A stretch of DNA of 45,409 bases, taken from the NCBI RefSeq assembly GCF_003315135.1, contig NZ_QNRK01000051.1, positions 1 to 45,409 on the forward strand. The letters run 5' to 3'. The notes under the pieces are model-generated. The model was given only the letters and a program-made list of their open reading frames with translations, made no database searches and was not told where the DNA came from. A program made the translations under genes and the position numbers. Source of the stretch: Roseiarcus fermentans (GTDB lineage: Bacteria; Pseudomonadota; Alphaproteobacteria; Rhizobiales; Beijerinckiaceae). Numbering within the stretch: the first letter of the stretch is position 1; every line of letters begins with the position of its first letter. This document shows, piece after piece, positions 1-8,899 of this stretch.

Positions 1-218
1 CGGGCCACAACGCCGACCTGCTGCAGCTGCGCGCCGCCGACTACGCCTATCTCACCCCCGCCATGACGCAGGCCCAGGACGTCGCCGCGGTGCTCGGGCA
101 GTCGGTCGGGACGGCGAATTCGGTTACTGTCTTCGACAGCGTCGGCGACAGCCTTACGCTTCAGGGCGTCACGGCGGCGACGCTGGCCGCGCAGCCCAAC
201 GCCGTCCAGTTCGTGTGA
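1..218 (+). CDS. C-terminal end of a secreted repeat-type protein (partial)
   Basis: An open frame enters from the left edge (first full codon at base 3) and stops at TGA 216-218, giving the last 71 residues of a protein. The tail reads ...VFDSVGDSLTLQGVTAATLA..., ending NAVQFV. The pattern '(D/S)xxGDSLTLxGVT...' close to a C-terminus is one I associate with large alphaproteobacterial calcium-binding-repeat or adhesin-like exoproteins, which often leave the cell by type I secretion. Only the tail is visible, so the substrate and the secretion route are inference. The next gene lies on the opposite strand, and I see no strong terminator in the short gap between them. Confidence 0.55.
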   Translation, partial: GHNADLLQLRAADYAYLTPAMTQAQDVAAVLGQSVGTANSVTVFDSVGDSLTLQGVTAATLAAQPNAVQFV

Positions 219-331
219 CGAAAGGTCGTAGAGCGCGCCGCTGAGACCTGAAACCGGAGGTCTGCTTTCGTCCGCTGGAGCCCGAAACCGGGAGCCGCAC
301 TTCGGCGACGAAAGCCGCTTCCGGTCGTCGG

Positions 332-535
332 TCAGACGTCGTCCGGCGGCTCGCCCCGCTCACGCTCCGATCCGGGTATCACGTAGCCGCCCTTGAGCCA
401 TTTGTACAAATCGACGTCGGCGCATCGCCTGGAGCAGAATGGGTCGTAGCGCTCGCTCCTGGGCTTTCCGCAGATCGGACAGACCGGCGCCTTCGCCGGC
501 GGCGGCTTCGCAGCATCGCTGTCGTTCGCGCTCAT
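332..535 (-). CDS. yacG: DNA gyrase inhibitor / zinc-binding protein YacG
   Basis: A 67-residue protein with the treble-clef zinc site of the YacG family: C-P-I-C near residues 19-22, followed by C-x3-C in [15 protein letters not shown] near residues 34-38. The DLYKWL segment after the last cysteine is characteristic. Family members bind one Zn(II) and inhibit DNA gyrase by contacting the GyrB C-terminal region. Length is normal for the family. The ATG overlaps the maf stop codon in an ATGA arrangement, so translation is probably coupled to maf. The order infA-maf-yacG is common in Rhizobiales. The C-terminus is acidic (EPPDDV), as in many homologues. Confidence 0.93.
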   Translation of the reverse strand: MSANDSDAAKPPPAKAPVCPICGKPRSERYDPFCSRRCADVDLYKWLKGGYVIPGSERERGEPPDDV

Positions 536-1167
536 TCGAGAACAGTCCCGCTCCAGAGCCGGTGCGGATGATACCCCTCGCCGTTGAGCAGCGCAGCGGT
601 CTCCGCGAGCGGCAACCCGACGACGTTGGTGTAAGACCCGACGATTCGGATGACAAAGCCGCCGGCGAGGCCCTGGATGGCGTAGCCGCCGGCCTTGCCG
701 CGCCATTCGCCGCTCTGGACATAGGCGTCGATTTCGTCCCGCGACAGGCGCTTGAAGCGCACGCGCGTCTCCACCAGCCTTTTTCGCAGTCTCCCTTCGG
801 TCGCCAGCGCCACGCCGGTGTAGACACGGTGGCCGCGGCCGGAGAGCAGGGCGAGGCAGGCTTCCGCCTGGTCGGCGGTTTCGCACTTGGGCAGAATTCG
901 CCGACCGACCGCGACCACGGTGTCGGCCGCCAGCGCGAGGCAGGCGGCGCGGCCGCCACCTCCGGCGTCGCCTGCAGCGGAGGCCTCGGCCTTTTCCGCC
1001 GCGAGCCGCTCGGCCAGCGCCCTCGGCGCCTCCCCGGGTCGCGGCGTCTCGTCGATCTCCGACGGCGCCACGCAGTCTGGGGCGACGCCGATCTGGGCGA
1101 GCAGGGCGAGGCGGCGGGGCGAGCCCGAGGCGAGCACGAGCCGCGGACGGGCGGGCGCAATCATCAT
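532..1167 (-). CDS. maf: Maf-like nucleoside triphosphate pyrophosphatase
   Basis: A 211-residue Maf/HAM1-fold nucleotide pyrophosphatase that removes non-canonical nucleoside triphosphates. Visible signatures are the N-terminal ASGSPRR phosphate-binding loop (residues 14-20), SEIDE, AADTVV, the region [14 protein letters not shown], and [11 protein letters not shown] near the C-terminus. The [19 protein letters not shown] pattern is that of the YhdE-type (dTTP/UTP) branch rather than the YceF (m7GTP) branch; that assignment rests on motif memory. Two adjacent ATGs (MM) are available and I use the first. It lies 31 bp after infA and overlaps yacG by 4 bp, so the three probably form one transcript. 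Confidence 0.93.
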   Translation of the reverse strand: MMIAPARPRLVLASGSPRRLALLAQIGVAPDCVAPSEIDETPRPGEAPRALAERLAAEKAEASAAGDAGGGGRAACLALAADTVVAVGRRILPKCETADQAEACLALLSGRGHRVYTGVALATEGRLRKRLVETRVRFKRLSRDEIDAYVQSGEWRGKAGGYAIQGLAGGFVIRIVGSYTNVVGLPLAETAALLNGEGYHPHRLWSGTVLE

Positions 1168-1198
1168 GTCGTCCAGCGCCCGCGCGCGAGCGCCGGCC

Positions 1199-1417
1199 TC
1201 ACTTGAAGCGGTAGGTGATTCGGCCCTTGGTCAGATCGTAGGGCGTCATCTCGACCAGGACCTTGTCGCCGGCGAGCACGCGGATTCGATTCTTGCGCAT
1301 TTTGCCGGCCGTGTGAGCAATAATCTCGTGATCGTTCTCCAGTTTGACCCGGAAGGTCGCATTCGGGAGCAATTCGACCACGAATCCCGGAAACTCGAGC
1401 AGTTCTTCTTTGGACAT
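1199..1417 (-). CDS. infA: translation initiation factor IF-1
   Basis: A 72-residue OB-fold protein starting MSKEELLEF and ending GRITYRFK, with the conserved core [35 protein letters not shown]. It matches bacterial IF-1 over its full length; IF-1 binds the 30S A site and helps IF-2 and IF-3 during initiation. The start is fixed by a strong AAGGAG Shine-Dalgarno four to five bases upstream of the ATG. The frame stays open upstream, but that extension has no IF-1 homology. It is the first gene of the infA-maf-yacG cluster. The gap upstream carries a hairpin that probably ends the pssA transcript. Confidence 0.98.
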   Translation of the reverse strand: MSKEELLEFPGFVVELLPNATFRVKLENDHEIIAHTAGKMRKNRIRVLAGDKVLVEMTPYDLTKGRITYRFK

Positions 1418-1751
1418 AGGGCTCCTTCTAGAGTCGGCTCGCAGGCGTTGGCAAGCATGCAGACACCGACGCCGCCCCGAATGTCCGGAGCCGCTCGGCC
1501 AATCGCCGGACGACACGCGTCGCCCGGCCCCTTGTCGCAGGAGCCGGGCGACGCCGGCCTTCTAGCGCATTTCGCCGCGAAAGGGAAAAGTACAAAAGGC
1601 GCCGCCGCGAGCGCGATCCATGAGGCGGCGGGTCGGCGGTACGCCGGTCCCTCGTCTCCGGCGGGAGCGATCGAGGGAATGCTCCCGCTCCGAGGTCTCG
1701 GTGGCGCGCGCGGCTTGCGAAAGGCCCGCGTCCGGTTCGCCGCCGCGCCCG
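1418..1751. other. intergenic region between pssA and infA
   Basis: About 330 bp without a convincing gene. It holds the infA Shine-Dalgarno at its left end and the 12-bp hairpin described separately. No tRNA-like fold or small conserved reading frame was recognised, and no clear -35/-10 pair could be picked for infA. Confidence 0.6.
1517..1554 (-). terminator. 12-bp stem hairpin, probable pssA terminator
   Basis: GCGTCGCCCGGC (1517-1528) pairs perfectly with GCCGGGCGACGC (1543-1554) across a 14-base loop. It lies downstream of pssA and upstream of infA on the minus strand, where a terminator separating the two transcripts is expected. No T-tract follows, so it is an atypical or Rho-assisted terminator candidate. 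Confidence 0.5.
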
Positions 1752-2561
1752 CTAGGTCACGCCGCCGAGGTCGTGCGCGCGGTAGCGCCGAACCGCGAAC
1801 GGAATCGAGGCGAGGTAGGCGAGGGTGACGGCGATCAGGGTTTCCATCGGGAATACGAAGACGAGCAGGAGCATCGCGGCGACGCCGACCAGAAAGACCG
1901 TGAGATACTCCCGCGGCACGCGACCGATCGACTTGCCGGAGAAATGCGGCACCCGACTGGCCATGAGGAACGCGACCGCAACCACGTACACGCTCTCGAT
2001 CAAGGCGACGCGGGGACTGGTCGAGCCGAGGTCGAGCGCGAAGCGGATGTAGATCGGCAGCAGGACGACGATCGCGCCCGCCGGGGCGGGCATGCCGACG
2101 AAGAAGGTCTTTCGCCACGACGGCTGGTCGGGGTCGTCCAGCATGACGTTGAAACGGGCGAGCCTCAGCGCGCAGGCGATGGCGAACAGAAGGGTCACGA
2201 TCCAGCCGAAGCTCTTGGCCGCGTGCAGATCGGCGACGAACAGGACGAGCGCCGGCGCGACCCCGAAATCGACGAAATCGGCGAGCGAATCGAGTTCGGC
2301 CCCAAACCGCGACGTTCCCTTGAGGGCGCGCGCGATCCGGCCGTCCAGCCCGTCGAGCACGGCGGCCCCGACGATCGCGATGACCGCCCACTCGATCAAC
2401 CCGTCCATGGCGAGGCGGATGGCGGTCAGGCCGAGGCAGAGCGCCAGCAGGGTCACGATGTTGGGCAGCAGGAGCCGCAACGGCACCCTGCGAAAACGGC
2501 GCCGCGGCGGCTGGACGGCGGAAGGCGACGGCCCTTCGCTCGGCGAAGTCGACTCGTCCAT
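1752..2561 (-). CDS. pssA: CDP-diacylglycerol--serine O-phosphatidyltransferase
   Basis: A 269-residue integral membrane enzyme that makes phosphatidylserine from CDP-diacylglycerol and serine, the precursor of phosphatidylethanolamine. The CDP-alcohol phosphatidyltransferase signature D-G-x2-D-G-R-x-A-R-x8-G-x3-D-x3-D is intact in DGLDGRIARALKGTSRFGAE followed by LDSLAD (roughly residues 88-113). Several hydrophobic helices follow, and the N-terminus is Ser/Pro-rich and cytosolic-looking. Psd, which decarboxylates its product, is encoded 6 bp upstream, so the two steps of PE synthesis are co-transcribed. This is the membrane type II PssA, the usual partner of short Psd proteins in Rhizobiales. 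Confidence 0.96.
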   Translation of the reverse strand: MDESTSPSEGPSPSAVQPPRRRFRRVPLRLLLPNIVTLLALCLGLTAIRLAMDGLIEWAVIAIVGAAVLDGLDGRIARALKGTSRFGAELDSLADFVDFGVAPALVLFVADLHAAKSFGWIVTLLFAIACALRLARFNVMLDDPDQPSWRKTFFVGMPAPAGAIVVLLPIYIRFALDLGSTSPRVALIESVYVVAVAFLMASRVPHFSGKSIGRVPREYLTVFLVGVAAMLLLVFVFPMETLIAVTLAYLASIPFAVRRYRAHDLGGVT

Positions 2562-2567
2562 GGGCCG

Positions 2568-3266
2568 TCAGCTCCTCTGGAACGGCAGCGGCGCAGTGGC
2601 GGCCGAGAGCCGGGCGATCACCGTCTCCCCCGCAATCGCCCGCGATTCGAGGCCGACGACGATCCGGGCGTCGGCCGGAAGGTAGAGGTCGACCCGCGAG
2701 CCGAAGCGGATCAGACCGATTCGCTCTCCGGCCGCGAGCCCGGCGCCCTCCCGGGTGAAACAGACGATCCGGCGCGCGATCAGGCCGGCGATCTGCACCA
2801 CCCCGTACCGGCCCGAGAGCGCATCGATCACGATGCTGTTGCGCTCGTTGTCCTGGCTCGCCTTGTCGAGGTCGGCGCTGAGGAACAGTCCCGGATGATA
2901 GACGATCCGCTCGACCCGCCCCGCGACGGGGGCGCGGTTCACATGGCAGTCGAACACCGACATGAAGATGGAGACGCGCTGCAGCGGCCCCAGCCCGAGC
3001 CCGAGTTCGGGCGGCGGGGCGGCGAGCCCTGCGAAGCTGACCAGCCCGTCGGCGGGCGCGATCACCAGGTCGGGGCTGACCGGCGTTACGCGCGCGGGAT
3101 CGCGAAAGAAATACCCGCACCAGAGCGTGGCGATGAGCCCGATCCAGCCGAGCGGTCCCCACAACCACCCGAGAACCAGGCTCGCAACCGCGAATCCCGC
3201 CACGAACGGATAGCCCTCGGGATGGATCGGCGCGAGGCTGCGCCGGAGAGAGTTGATGACGCTCAT
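2568..3266 (-). CDS. psd: phosphatidylserine decarboxylase proenzyme (short form)
   Basis: A 232-residue pyruvoyl enzyme converting phosphatidylserine to phosphatidylethanolamine. It has an N-terminal hydrophobic anchor ([18 protein letters not shown]), the core [16 protein letters not shown], and a C-terminal [11 protein letters not shown]. The Gly-Ser there is the expected self-cleavage site that generates the pyruvoyl group on the small alpha chain. The ATG ([11 protein letters not shown]) is used because homology begins there, although the frame is open further upstream. It lies 6 bp before pssA and 56 bp after the ABC exporter gene, all on the minus strand, so the three may share a transcript. 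Confidence 0.95.
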   Translation of the reverse strand: MSVINSLRRSLAPIHPEGYPFVAGFAVASLVLGWLWGPLGWIGLIATLWCGYFFRDPARVTPVSPDLVIAPADGLVSFAGLAAPPPELGLGLGPLQRVSIFMSVFDCHVNRAPVAGRVERIVYHPGLFLSADLDKASQDNERNSIVIDALSGRYGVVQIAGLIARRIVCFTREGAGLAAGERIGLIRFGSRVDLYLPADARIVVGLESRAIAGETVIARLSAATAPLPFQRS

Positions 3267-3322
3267 GAACGAGAGACCTGGTTGCTGAGGCTGGCGCTTG
3301 ATGGCGCCAACGGCTGCAAAAG

Positions 3323-5242
3323 TCACGGCGCGTCGGGCGAAATGATCGTCTCGGGGAGGGCGAACGCGTCGCGATCGCTGCGCTCGTCGTCGCGATAGCC
3401 CGCGCGCTGCAGCGTCTCCTCCGCCGCGTCCGCCTCGCGCTGCCGGCTCCACAGCGCGGCGTAGACGCCGCCCCGCTCGATCAGCGCGTCGTGGGTTCCG
3501 CGCTCGACGATGACGCCCTTGTCGAGCACCAGGATCTCGTCGGCGTCGACGACCGTCGACAGCCGATGCGCGATCACGATCGTGGTTCGCCCGCGCGAGA
3601 CGCGCTCCAGCGCCGACTGGATTTCGCGCTCGGTGAACGTGTCGAGCGCCGATGTCGCCTCGTCCAGCACCAGGATCGGCGGCGCCTTCAGCATGGTGCG
3701 GGCGATCGCCACCCGCTGTTTCTCGCCTCCCGACAGCTTCAGCCCGCGTTCGCCGACGGCCGCGTCGTAGCCGTGCGGCAGCGACCGGATGAAGGCGTCG
3801 ATCTGGGCGTTCTCGGCCGCCGTGTCGACGTCGGCGTCGCTCGCGCCCTCGCGGCCGTAACGGATGTTGTAGAGAATCGAGTCGTTGAACAGCACCGTAT
3901 CCTGCGGAACCATGCCGATGGCGGCGCGCAGCGAAGTCTGCGTGACCTGCCGGATGTCCTGGCCGTCGATCAGGATGCGGCCGCCGGTCGGCTCGTAGAA
4001 CCGGAACAGGAGCCGCGAGATCGTCGACTTGCCGGCGCCCGAGGGGCCGACGAGCGCAATGGTCTGTCCGGGCCGGGCCTCGAACGAGATTCCGCGCAGG
4101 ATTGGCCGTTCCGAGTCGTAAGCGAACTCGACGTCCTCGAAGCGCACGTCGCCCGCGGTCACGCGCAGCGCCTGCGCGCCGGGCAGGTCGTCGATTTCCG
4201 GATTCTGGCCCAGGATCGCGAACATCGCCTCGATGTCGACGATCGCCTGCTTGATGTCGCGATAGACCATGCCCATGAAATTGAGCGGCTGGTAGAGCTG
4301 AAGCATCATCAGGTTGATGAACACGAAGTCGCCGACCGTCTTGCGCCCCTCCTTGATCTCGGCCACGCACATCATCAGGACGGCGGTCAGCCCGAGCGTG
4401 AAGACGATCGCCTGCCCGGCGTTGAGCACCGCCAGCGACACATAGGTTCTGACGCTCATGCGCTCGTAGCGCGCCATCGCCTTGTCGTAACGGGCGGTCT
4501 CGCGCGCCTCGGCGCCGAAATACTTGACCGTCTCGAAGTTGAGCAGGCTGTCGATCGCCTTGGTGTTGGCGTCGGTGTCGCTCTCGTTCATCGAGCGGCG
4601 GATGCCGATGCGCCAGTTGGTCGCGACCGTCGTGAAGGCCAGATAGGCCGCGACCGTCACGCTGATCGCCACGACATAGCGCCAGTCGAACGAGAACAGC
4701 ATGGCGCCGACGATCAGCGCGAATTCGACGATCGTCGGGACCGCCGTCAGCATCGAGGTGCGAATGATCGTCTCGATCGCGTTTCGGCCGCGCTCCAGCA
4801 CGCGCGTCAGCCCGCCGGTCTTCCGTTCCAGATGAAACCGCAGCGACAGGTGATGCAGGTGCTCGAACACCTCGATCGCGAGTTTGCGTACGGCGTTCAT
4901 CGCGACCGCTGCGAAGAAGGCGTCGCGACCCTGCTGCGTCAGCGCCATCACGATGCGCAGGGCGCCGTACAGCACGGTCAGCGCCCCCGCGCCGACGACG
5001 ACGTGACCGAGCGGAAAAGGCGTCGACGGGAGGTTTCCCGCCAGCGAATCGGTGACCCATTTGAAGGCGTAGGGAATGGCGATCGTGGCCAGCTTGGACA
5101 AGAGCATCATGGCGATCGCGAGCGCCACCCGCACCTTCAGGTCGGTTCGATTCGTGGGCCAGATGTAGGGCCACAGGAGCCTGACGGTGCTCGTCAAGGT
5201 GGCCCGTTCACGCCCCCGCGGAGACTGATTCTTCGAGGTCAT
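3323..5242 (-). CDS. Atm1/HMT1-type ABC exporter, fused TMD-NBD
   Basis: A 639-residue half-transporter with an N-terminal type IV ABC transmembrane domain (about residues 35-330) and a nucleotide-binding domain. The NBD shows Walker [11 protein letters not shown]-loop [10 protein letters not shown], signature LSGGEKQR, Walker [10 protein letters not shown] and the H-loop IAHRLST. The segments [15 protein letters not shown] and [15 protein letters not shown] are typical of the Atm1/HMT1/ABCB7 subfamily, which exports glutathione-linked metal or sulfur compounds; the substrate here is inferred from subfamily only. It acts as a homodimer in the inner membrane. The ATG lies at the head of a minus-strand run with psd and pssA, and whether that is a true operon is unclear. 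Confidence 0.9.
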   Translation of the reverse strand: MTSKNQSPRGRERATLTSTVRLLWPYIWPTNRTDLKVRVALAIAMMLLSKLATIAIPYAFKWVTDSLAGNLPSTPFPLGHVVVGAGALTVLYGALRIVMALTQQGRDAFFAAVAMNAVRKLAIEVFEHLHHLSLRFHLERKTGGLTRVLERGRNAIETIIRTSMLTAVPTIVEFALIVGAMLFSFDWRYVVAISVTVAAYLAFTTVATNWRIGIRRSMNESDTDANTKAIDSLLNFETVKYFGAEARETARYDKAMARYERMSVRTYVSLAVLNAGQAIVFTLGLTAVLMMCVAEIKEGRKTVGDFVFINLMMLQLYQPLNFMGMVYRDIKQAIVDIEAMFAILGQNPEIDDLPGAQALRVTAGDVRFEDVEFAYDSERPILRGISFEARPGQTIALVGPSGAGKSTISRLLFRFYEPTGGRILIDGQDIRQVTQTSLRAAIGMVPQDTVLFNDSILYNIRYGREGASDADVDTAAENAQIDAFIRSLPHGYDAAVGERGLKLSGGEKQRVAIARTMLKAPPILVLDEATSALDTFTEREIQSALERVSRGRTTIVIAHRLSTVVDADEILVLDKGVIVERGTHDALIERGGVYAALWSRQREADAAEETLQRAGYRDDERSDRDAFALPETIISPDAP

Positions 5243-5747
5243 TTGGCCACGCGTCGGTCTCTGCGGAGACGGTTGATGGATGGGATCGCATATAGTCGTT
5301 CAGGCCGGCGCGCGACATCCTCGCCAATCTCTTTTTTGGCTTCGTTCTCCCTTGCGTGAGACGTATTGCCGCAGGATCCCGGCAAATCTCGGCGCGGCGT
5401 TCCGTCTCGCTTTCGCCGCGACGGGCAATCGGCGCGAATCAATTCGCCGGTTATCAGCGGCTAACTGAGCGTTGCGCCGAGTCAAGCGATATCGACTGTG
5501 TCCGCGCCGCGTCCAACATGGGTTCAGGGAGGGGCGCTGAGTATTCAACCGAAGACTCGCGCTCGCGTAGCTAAAAAAAGTCTGAGAACAACTTGTGCCA
5601 TGTCTACGGATGCGCTATACGCGAGCGCGCCCAAGTCGCTGCTTGGCCGTAACAAAAGATCAGCGCCGTCCCGGTCAGGCGGCGACAATGACCTGTGAGT
5701 TGTTCGCCGGTCGCGTTCGTCTCGGGGCATCCGGAGTCATGATAGAA
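5243..5747. other. divergent intergenic region between the ABC exporter and mucR
   Basis: About 500 bp between divergently transcribed genes. The right part is noticeably more AT-rich than its surroundings (for example a GCTAAAAAAAG run near 5570) and contains the mucR promoter given separately. MucR proteins are known to bind AT-rich DNA and to control their own genes, so autoregulation here is plausible but not shown. Short reading frames in the region lack any recognisable similarity. Confidence 0.55.
5593..5621 (+). promoter_or_regulatory. sigma-70-type promoter candidate for mucR
   Basis: TTGTGC (-35) and TATACG (-10) are separated by 17 bp, giving a start of transcription near 5628 and a leader of about 110-120 nt before mucR. 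It sits directly after an AT-rich stretch. This is pattern-based; no experimental support is available. Confidence 0.45.
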
Positions 5748-6155
5748 ATGAGCGAATCCAGCAATCACGTCGAGCTCGCAGCGGAAATCGTTTCGGCTTA
5801 CGTCTCCAACAATTCCGTGCCGGCGAGCGAGCTTCCGACGCTGCTCAACGATGTTCATGCGGCGATCGTCCGAGTGGCCTCGGGCGCGCAGCCGATCGTC
5901 GTCGAGGCGGCGAAGCCGGCCGTCCCGCCGAAGAAGTCGATCACCAACGACTACATCGTCTGTCTCGAGGACGGGCGGAAATTCAAGTCCTTGAAGCGGC
6001 ACCTGCGCACCCAGTACAATCTCTCGCCCGAGGAATACCGGGAGAAGTGGGGTCTCCCCGCCGATTACCCGATGGTCGCTCCGGCTTACGCTAAGGCGCG
6101 CTCGGCGCTCGCCAAGCAGATGGGGCTGGGACAGCAACGCCGTCGCCGCAAGTAA
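5748..6155 (+). CDS. mucR: Ros/MucR family transcriptional regulator
   Basis: A 135-residue protein beginning [19 protein letters not shown] and containing the prokaryotic Cys2His2-type zinc finger: C in [18 protein letters not shown], then H-x-R in [21 protein letters not shown]. This is the hallmark of Ros/MucR, global H-NS-like regulators of exopolysaccharide, motility and cell-cycle genes in alphaproteobacteria. The usual length is 130-150 residues. An ATG nine bases earlier (MIEMSES) is an alternative, but the GGAG before it is only two bases away, whereas spacing to the chosen ATG is about eleven. Convergent upp follows after a strong hairpin. Confidence 0.93.
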   Translation: MSESSNHVELAAEIVSAYVSNNSVPASELPTLLNDVHAAIVRVASGAQPIVVEAAKPAVPPKKSITNDYIVCLEDGRKFKSLKRHLRTQYNLSPEEYREKWGLPADYPMVAPAYAKARSALAKQMGLGQQRRRRK

Positions 6156-6276
6156 GGCCCGACTGGCTTTCTGGGGGGTTATGTCGGGGAAGCAGGCCGC
6201 CGCCGTGACCGGCGCGGCGCCTCGGGCGCAGGTCGCGATCGCTGGCCGCGCGCGGTCGGCTGGGGCGAATCCGTCG

Positions 6277-6308
6277 GGCCCCGCGCGGCGACAACGCCGC
6301 GCGGGGCC
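6277..6308. terminator. bidirectional hairpin terminator between mucR and upp
   Basis: A perfect 14-bp GC stem, GGCCCCGCGCGGCG (6277-6290) with CGCCGCGCGGGGCC (6295-6308), closed by an ACAA tetraloop. It lies between the convergent mucR and upp stop codons and is followed on the plus strand by GTTTCT. Position and strength make it a convincing shared terminator. Confidence 0.8.
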
Positions 6309-6319
6309 GTTTCTGGCGG

Positions 6320-6949
6320 CTATTTGGTTCCAAACATCCGATCGCCCGCGTCGCCCAGTCCCGGCACGATATAGCCGTGGTCATTGAGTTTCTCGTCGAT
6401 CGCGGCGGTCCAGATCTCGACGTCCGGATGCGCGTTGGTGAGCCTCTCGACGCCCTCGGGCGCCGCCAGCAGGCACACGAAGCGCATGTCCCTCACGCCG
6501 CGCCGCTTCAGTCGGTCGAGCGCGGCGATCGCCGAATTGCCGGTCGCCAGCATCGGGTCCATCACGATGACCAGCCGCTCGGCGACGTCGGTGGGCGCCT
6601 TGAAGTAGTACTCGACCGCCTCGAGCGTCTGCGGGTCGCGATAGAGCCCGACGTGGGCGACGCGCGCGCTCGGCACCAGATTGAGCATGCCGTCGAGAAA
6701 ACCGGTTCCCGCGCGAAGGATGGGCGCGAAAACGAGCTTCTTGCCGGCGATGGTCGGCTGCATGGTCTTGGCCAGCGGCGTCTCGACTTCGATCAGTTCG
6801 ATCGGCAGGTCGCGGGTGACCTCGTAGGCCAGCAGCATCCCGATTTCGTTGAGGAGCTGGCGGAACCCCTTGGTCGAGACCGTCTTGTCGCGCATCAGCG
6901 TCAGCTTGTGCTGCACGAGGGGGTGGCTGACGACGTGGACGTTCGACAT
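6320..6949 (-). CDS. upp: uracil phosphoribosyltransferase
   Basis: A 209-residue enzyme of pyrimidine salvage (uracil + PRPP to UMP). The PRPP-binding signature [17 protein letters not shown] is present near residue 130. The N-terminal [14 protein letters not shown], the [13 protein letters not shown] segment and the C-terminal [16 protein letters not shown] uracil-binding loop are typical of the family. Consensus has GGS where this protein has GNS in the PRPP loop, a common variant. Length equals the usual 208-210. The start is chosen where homology begins ([10 protein letters not shown]), with an AGGAG about ten bases upstream. It is monocistronic, divergent from pgsA. Confidence 0.97.
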   Translation of the reverse strand: MSNVHVVSHPLVQHKLTLMRDKTVSTKGFRQLLNEIGMLLAYEVTRDLPIELIEVETPLAKTMQPTIAGKKLVFAPILRAGTGFLDGMLNLVPSARVAHVGLYRDPQTLEAVEYYFKAPTDVAERLVIVMDPMLATGNSAIAALDRLKRRGVRDMRFVCLLAAPEGVERLTNAHPDVEIWTAAIDEKLNDHGYIVPGLGDAGDRMFGTK

Positions 6950-7125
6950 GGGCAATGCTCCTGGCCATTCTGGCTCGGGCAATTCTAGACCGAACCGGAC
7001 CGGGTTGCGCCGGGAAAGGCGGCGACGGTCGACCCGTCCCCAGCTTTGAGCCCGGGCGCCGCGCGCTGCGGCCACGTCAACCGGTATTGACGGGGGCCGG
7101 ACGACGATGTCAGGTGCGTCTGCAC

Positions 7126-7719
7126 ATGGCCTCCTCGATGACCCCTCCGATCAGCCGCAACTGGTCCCTGCCCAACGTGTTGACCTACGCCCGGGTCGCC
7201 GCGGTTCCGGTCGTCGCCGGACTGCTGTTCTGGCCGCAGGACGCATGGGCCCGCTGGAGCGCGCTGGCGCTGTTCATCGCCGCCGCGCTCACCGATTTCT
7301 TCGACGGCTATCTCGCGCGGGCGTGGTCGCAGCAGTCCTCGCTCGGGCGGATGCTCGATCCGATCGCCGACAAGCTGCTCGTCTCCGCCGCGATCCTGAT
7401 GCTCGCCGCCGTCCAGACGATCTCAGGGGCCACGCTCTGGGCGGCGATCGTCATTCTGTGCCGGGAAATCCTCGTGTCCGGCCTGCGCGAATATCTGGCC
7501 GAGCTCAGGGTGCCGATGCCGGTGACGGCGGTGGCGAAATGGAAGACCACCGCCCAGCTCGTCGCGCTCGGCTTCCTGATTGCGGGCCCGGCGGGCGAGG
7601 CCGTGCTGCCCGGGTCGGTCACGATCGGCGTCGTCCTGCTGTGGCTCGCCGCGATTTTGACGCTCTACACCGGCTGGGACTACATGAAGGCGAGCCTGGA
7701 CCACGTCGGCGGCGATTGA
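7126..7719 (+). CDS. pgsA: CDP-diacylglycerol--glycerol-3-phosphate 3-phosphatidyltransferase
   Basis: A 197-residue inner-membrane enzyme making phosphatidylglycerophosphate, the first committed step to phosphatidylglycerol and cardiolipin. The CDP-alcohol phosphotransferase motif is complete in [20 protein letters not shown] followed by MLDPIADK (about residues 60-87). It starts with [13 protein letters not shown], the normal opening of PgsA. The ATG at 7126 is used; MTPPIS twelve bases later is possible, and neither has a strong Shine-Dalgarno. moaD begins 5 bp after its stop, so pgsA-moaD-moaE probably form one operon, a gene order seen in many Rhizobiales. Confidence 0.95.
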   Translation: MASSMTPPISRNWSLPNVLTYARVAAVPVVAGLLFWPQDAWARWSALALFIAAALTDFFDGYLARAWSQQSSLGRMLDPIADKLLVSAAILMLAAVQTISGATLWAAIVILCREILVSGLREYLAELRVPMPVTAVAKWKTTAQLVALGFLIAGPAGEAVLPGSVTIGVVLLWLAAILTLYTGWDYMKASLDHVGGD

Positions 7720-7724
7720 GGCCC

Positions 7725-7976
7725 ATGAAACTGATCTATTTCGCCTGGGTGCGCGAACGGGTGGGTAAGGGCGAGGAGGAGCTCGACCTTCCCCCCGACG
7801 TCGTGACCGTCGGCGACCTGATCGCCTGGCTGGCGAGCCGCGGCGAGGAATACGCCTACGCCTTCGAGAAGCCGATGGCGGTGCGGGCGGCGCTCGACAA
7901 GGTGCACGCCGGCCGCGGGGCGGCGATCGCGGGGGCGAAGGAGGTCGCCTTCTTCCCGCCGATGACGGGAGGCTGA
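7725..7976 (+). CDS. moaD: molybdopterin synthase sulfur-carrier subunit MoaD
   Basis: An 83-residue ubiquitin-like protein ending in the required PPMTGG. Its C-terminal glycine is adenylated and thiocarboxylated, and it delivers sulfur to precursor Z in the MoaD-MoaE heterotetramer to form molybdopterin. The start MKLIYFAWVRERVGKGEEEL is canonical for the alphaproteobacterial family, and the ATG sits 5 bp after the pgsA stop. moaE follows 6 bp downstream, giving both synthase subunits in one transcript. Other cofactor genes are not in this window. Confidence 0.95.
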   Translation: MKLIYFAWVRERVGKGEEELDLPPDVVTVGDLIAWLASRGEEYAYAFEKPMAVRAALDKVHAGRGAAIAGAKEVAFFPPMTGG

Positions 7977-7982
7977 CCCGGC

Positions 7983-8447
7983 ATGGCGACGGTCCGGGTC
8001 CAGCGCGAGGATTTCGACGCCGGCGCCGAGGCGGCCGCGCTCGCCCGGGGGCGCGCCGATGTCGGCGCCGTCGTCAGCTTCGTGGGCTTTTGCCGCGACG
8101 ACGGCGGGAGGCTGGCCGCGCTCGAACTCGAACACTATCCCGGCATGGCGGAAGCGGAGATGGCGCGGGCCGCGGCGGAGGCGGAGGCGCGATGGCCGCT
8201 CCTCGGCGTGACCGCGATCCACCGTTTCGGCCGGATCGCGCCCGGCGAACAGATCGTTCTGGTCGCGGTCGCCTCCGCCCATCGCGGCGAAGCGTTCGCG
8301 GCGGCGGAAATGCTGATGGATTTCCTGAAGACCCGGGCGCCGTTCTGGAAGCGCGCGCTGATGCGCGACGGAACGGTCGGCGGCTGGGTCGAGGCCAGGG
8401 AGGCCGACGACGCGTCGGCAGCGCGCTGGAGCGCCGCCGACCGCTGA
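7983..8447 (+). CDS. moaE: molybdopterin synthase catalytic subunit MoaE
   Basis: A 154-residue catalytic partner of MoaD. Recognisable features are GAVVSFVGFCRDDGG, LELEHYPGMAEAEM, IHRFGRIAPGEQIVLVAVASAHRGEAF, and the C-terminal LKTRAPFWKRALMRDG that carries the conserved lysines of the active site (consensus FWKKE, here FWKRA). The enzyme converts cyclic pyranopterin monophosphate to molybdopterin with two MoaD thiocarboxylates. It is the last gene of the pgsA-moaD-moaE run, facing a convergent small membrane-protein gene only 5 bp away. Confidence 0.94.
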   Translation: MATVRVQREDFDAGAEAAALARGRADVGAVVSFVGFCRDDGGRLAALELEHYPGMAEAEMARAAAEAEARWPLLGVTAIHRFGRIAPGEQIVLVAVASAHRGEAFAAAEMLMDFLKTRAPFWKRALMRDGTVGGWVEAREADDASAARWSAADR

Positions 8448-8452
8448 AGAGG

Positions 8453-8707
8453 TCAGACGCGCCGGCCGGCGAACCGGTCGTAGAGCCAGACGACGACGAT
8501 GGCGCCGATCACGGAGACGATGATGCTCCAGATGTTGATCCCGGTGACGCCGGTCCCGAAGACCGCGCTGGCGAGGAACCCGCCGACGACCGCGCCGATG
8601 ACGCCGAGCGCGAGATTCTGAAATATTCCGGAGGTCGGCTTGTTGACGAACCACCCGGCGAGCCAACCTGCGATCAGCCCGAGAATGATCCAGCTGATGA
8701 CGCCCAT
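8453..8707 (-). CDS. GlsB/YeaQ/YmgE family membrane protein
   Basis: An 84-residue very hydrophobic protein, MGVISWIILGLIAGWLAGWF onwards, with three predicted membrane segments and the glycine-zipper-like pattern LGVIGAVVGGFLASAVFG. This is the 'transglycosylase-associated protein' family, small stress-linked inner-membrane proteins of unproven function. AAGGAG about nine bases before the ATG fixes the start. It is convergent with moaE, which ends 5 bp away, and divergent from the YidB-like gene. It is often single-copy and osmotic or envelope-stress induced in relatives, but nothing here shows its regulation. Confidence 0.88.
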   Translation of the reverse strand: MGVISWIILGLIAGWLAGWFVNKPTSGIFQNLALGVIGAVVGGFLASAVFGTGVTGINIWSIIVSVIGAIVVVWLYDRFAGRRV

Positions 8708-8899
8708 GGCAAACACTCCTTCCGCGGGCCCGGGCAAGGTCCGCAATCCCCGATCGCGGCCCGGGCGCGCGGATTGTTGCGGGATGGACGCGGAAAACGC
8801 AAGCCGGTAGGCTGGCGCGTCTTTACCTGGGCGTACGCGACATCACATGGCGGCGACGGCGCCGCAGCGGGCGCGGCCGGCCTCATTGAGGAGGAAGCG

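Noticed and set aside
219-331. Possible tRNA downstream of yacG
   Set aside because: tRNA genes often lie near this cluster in relatives, but no cloverleaf, CCA end or T-loop could be built.
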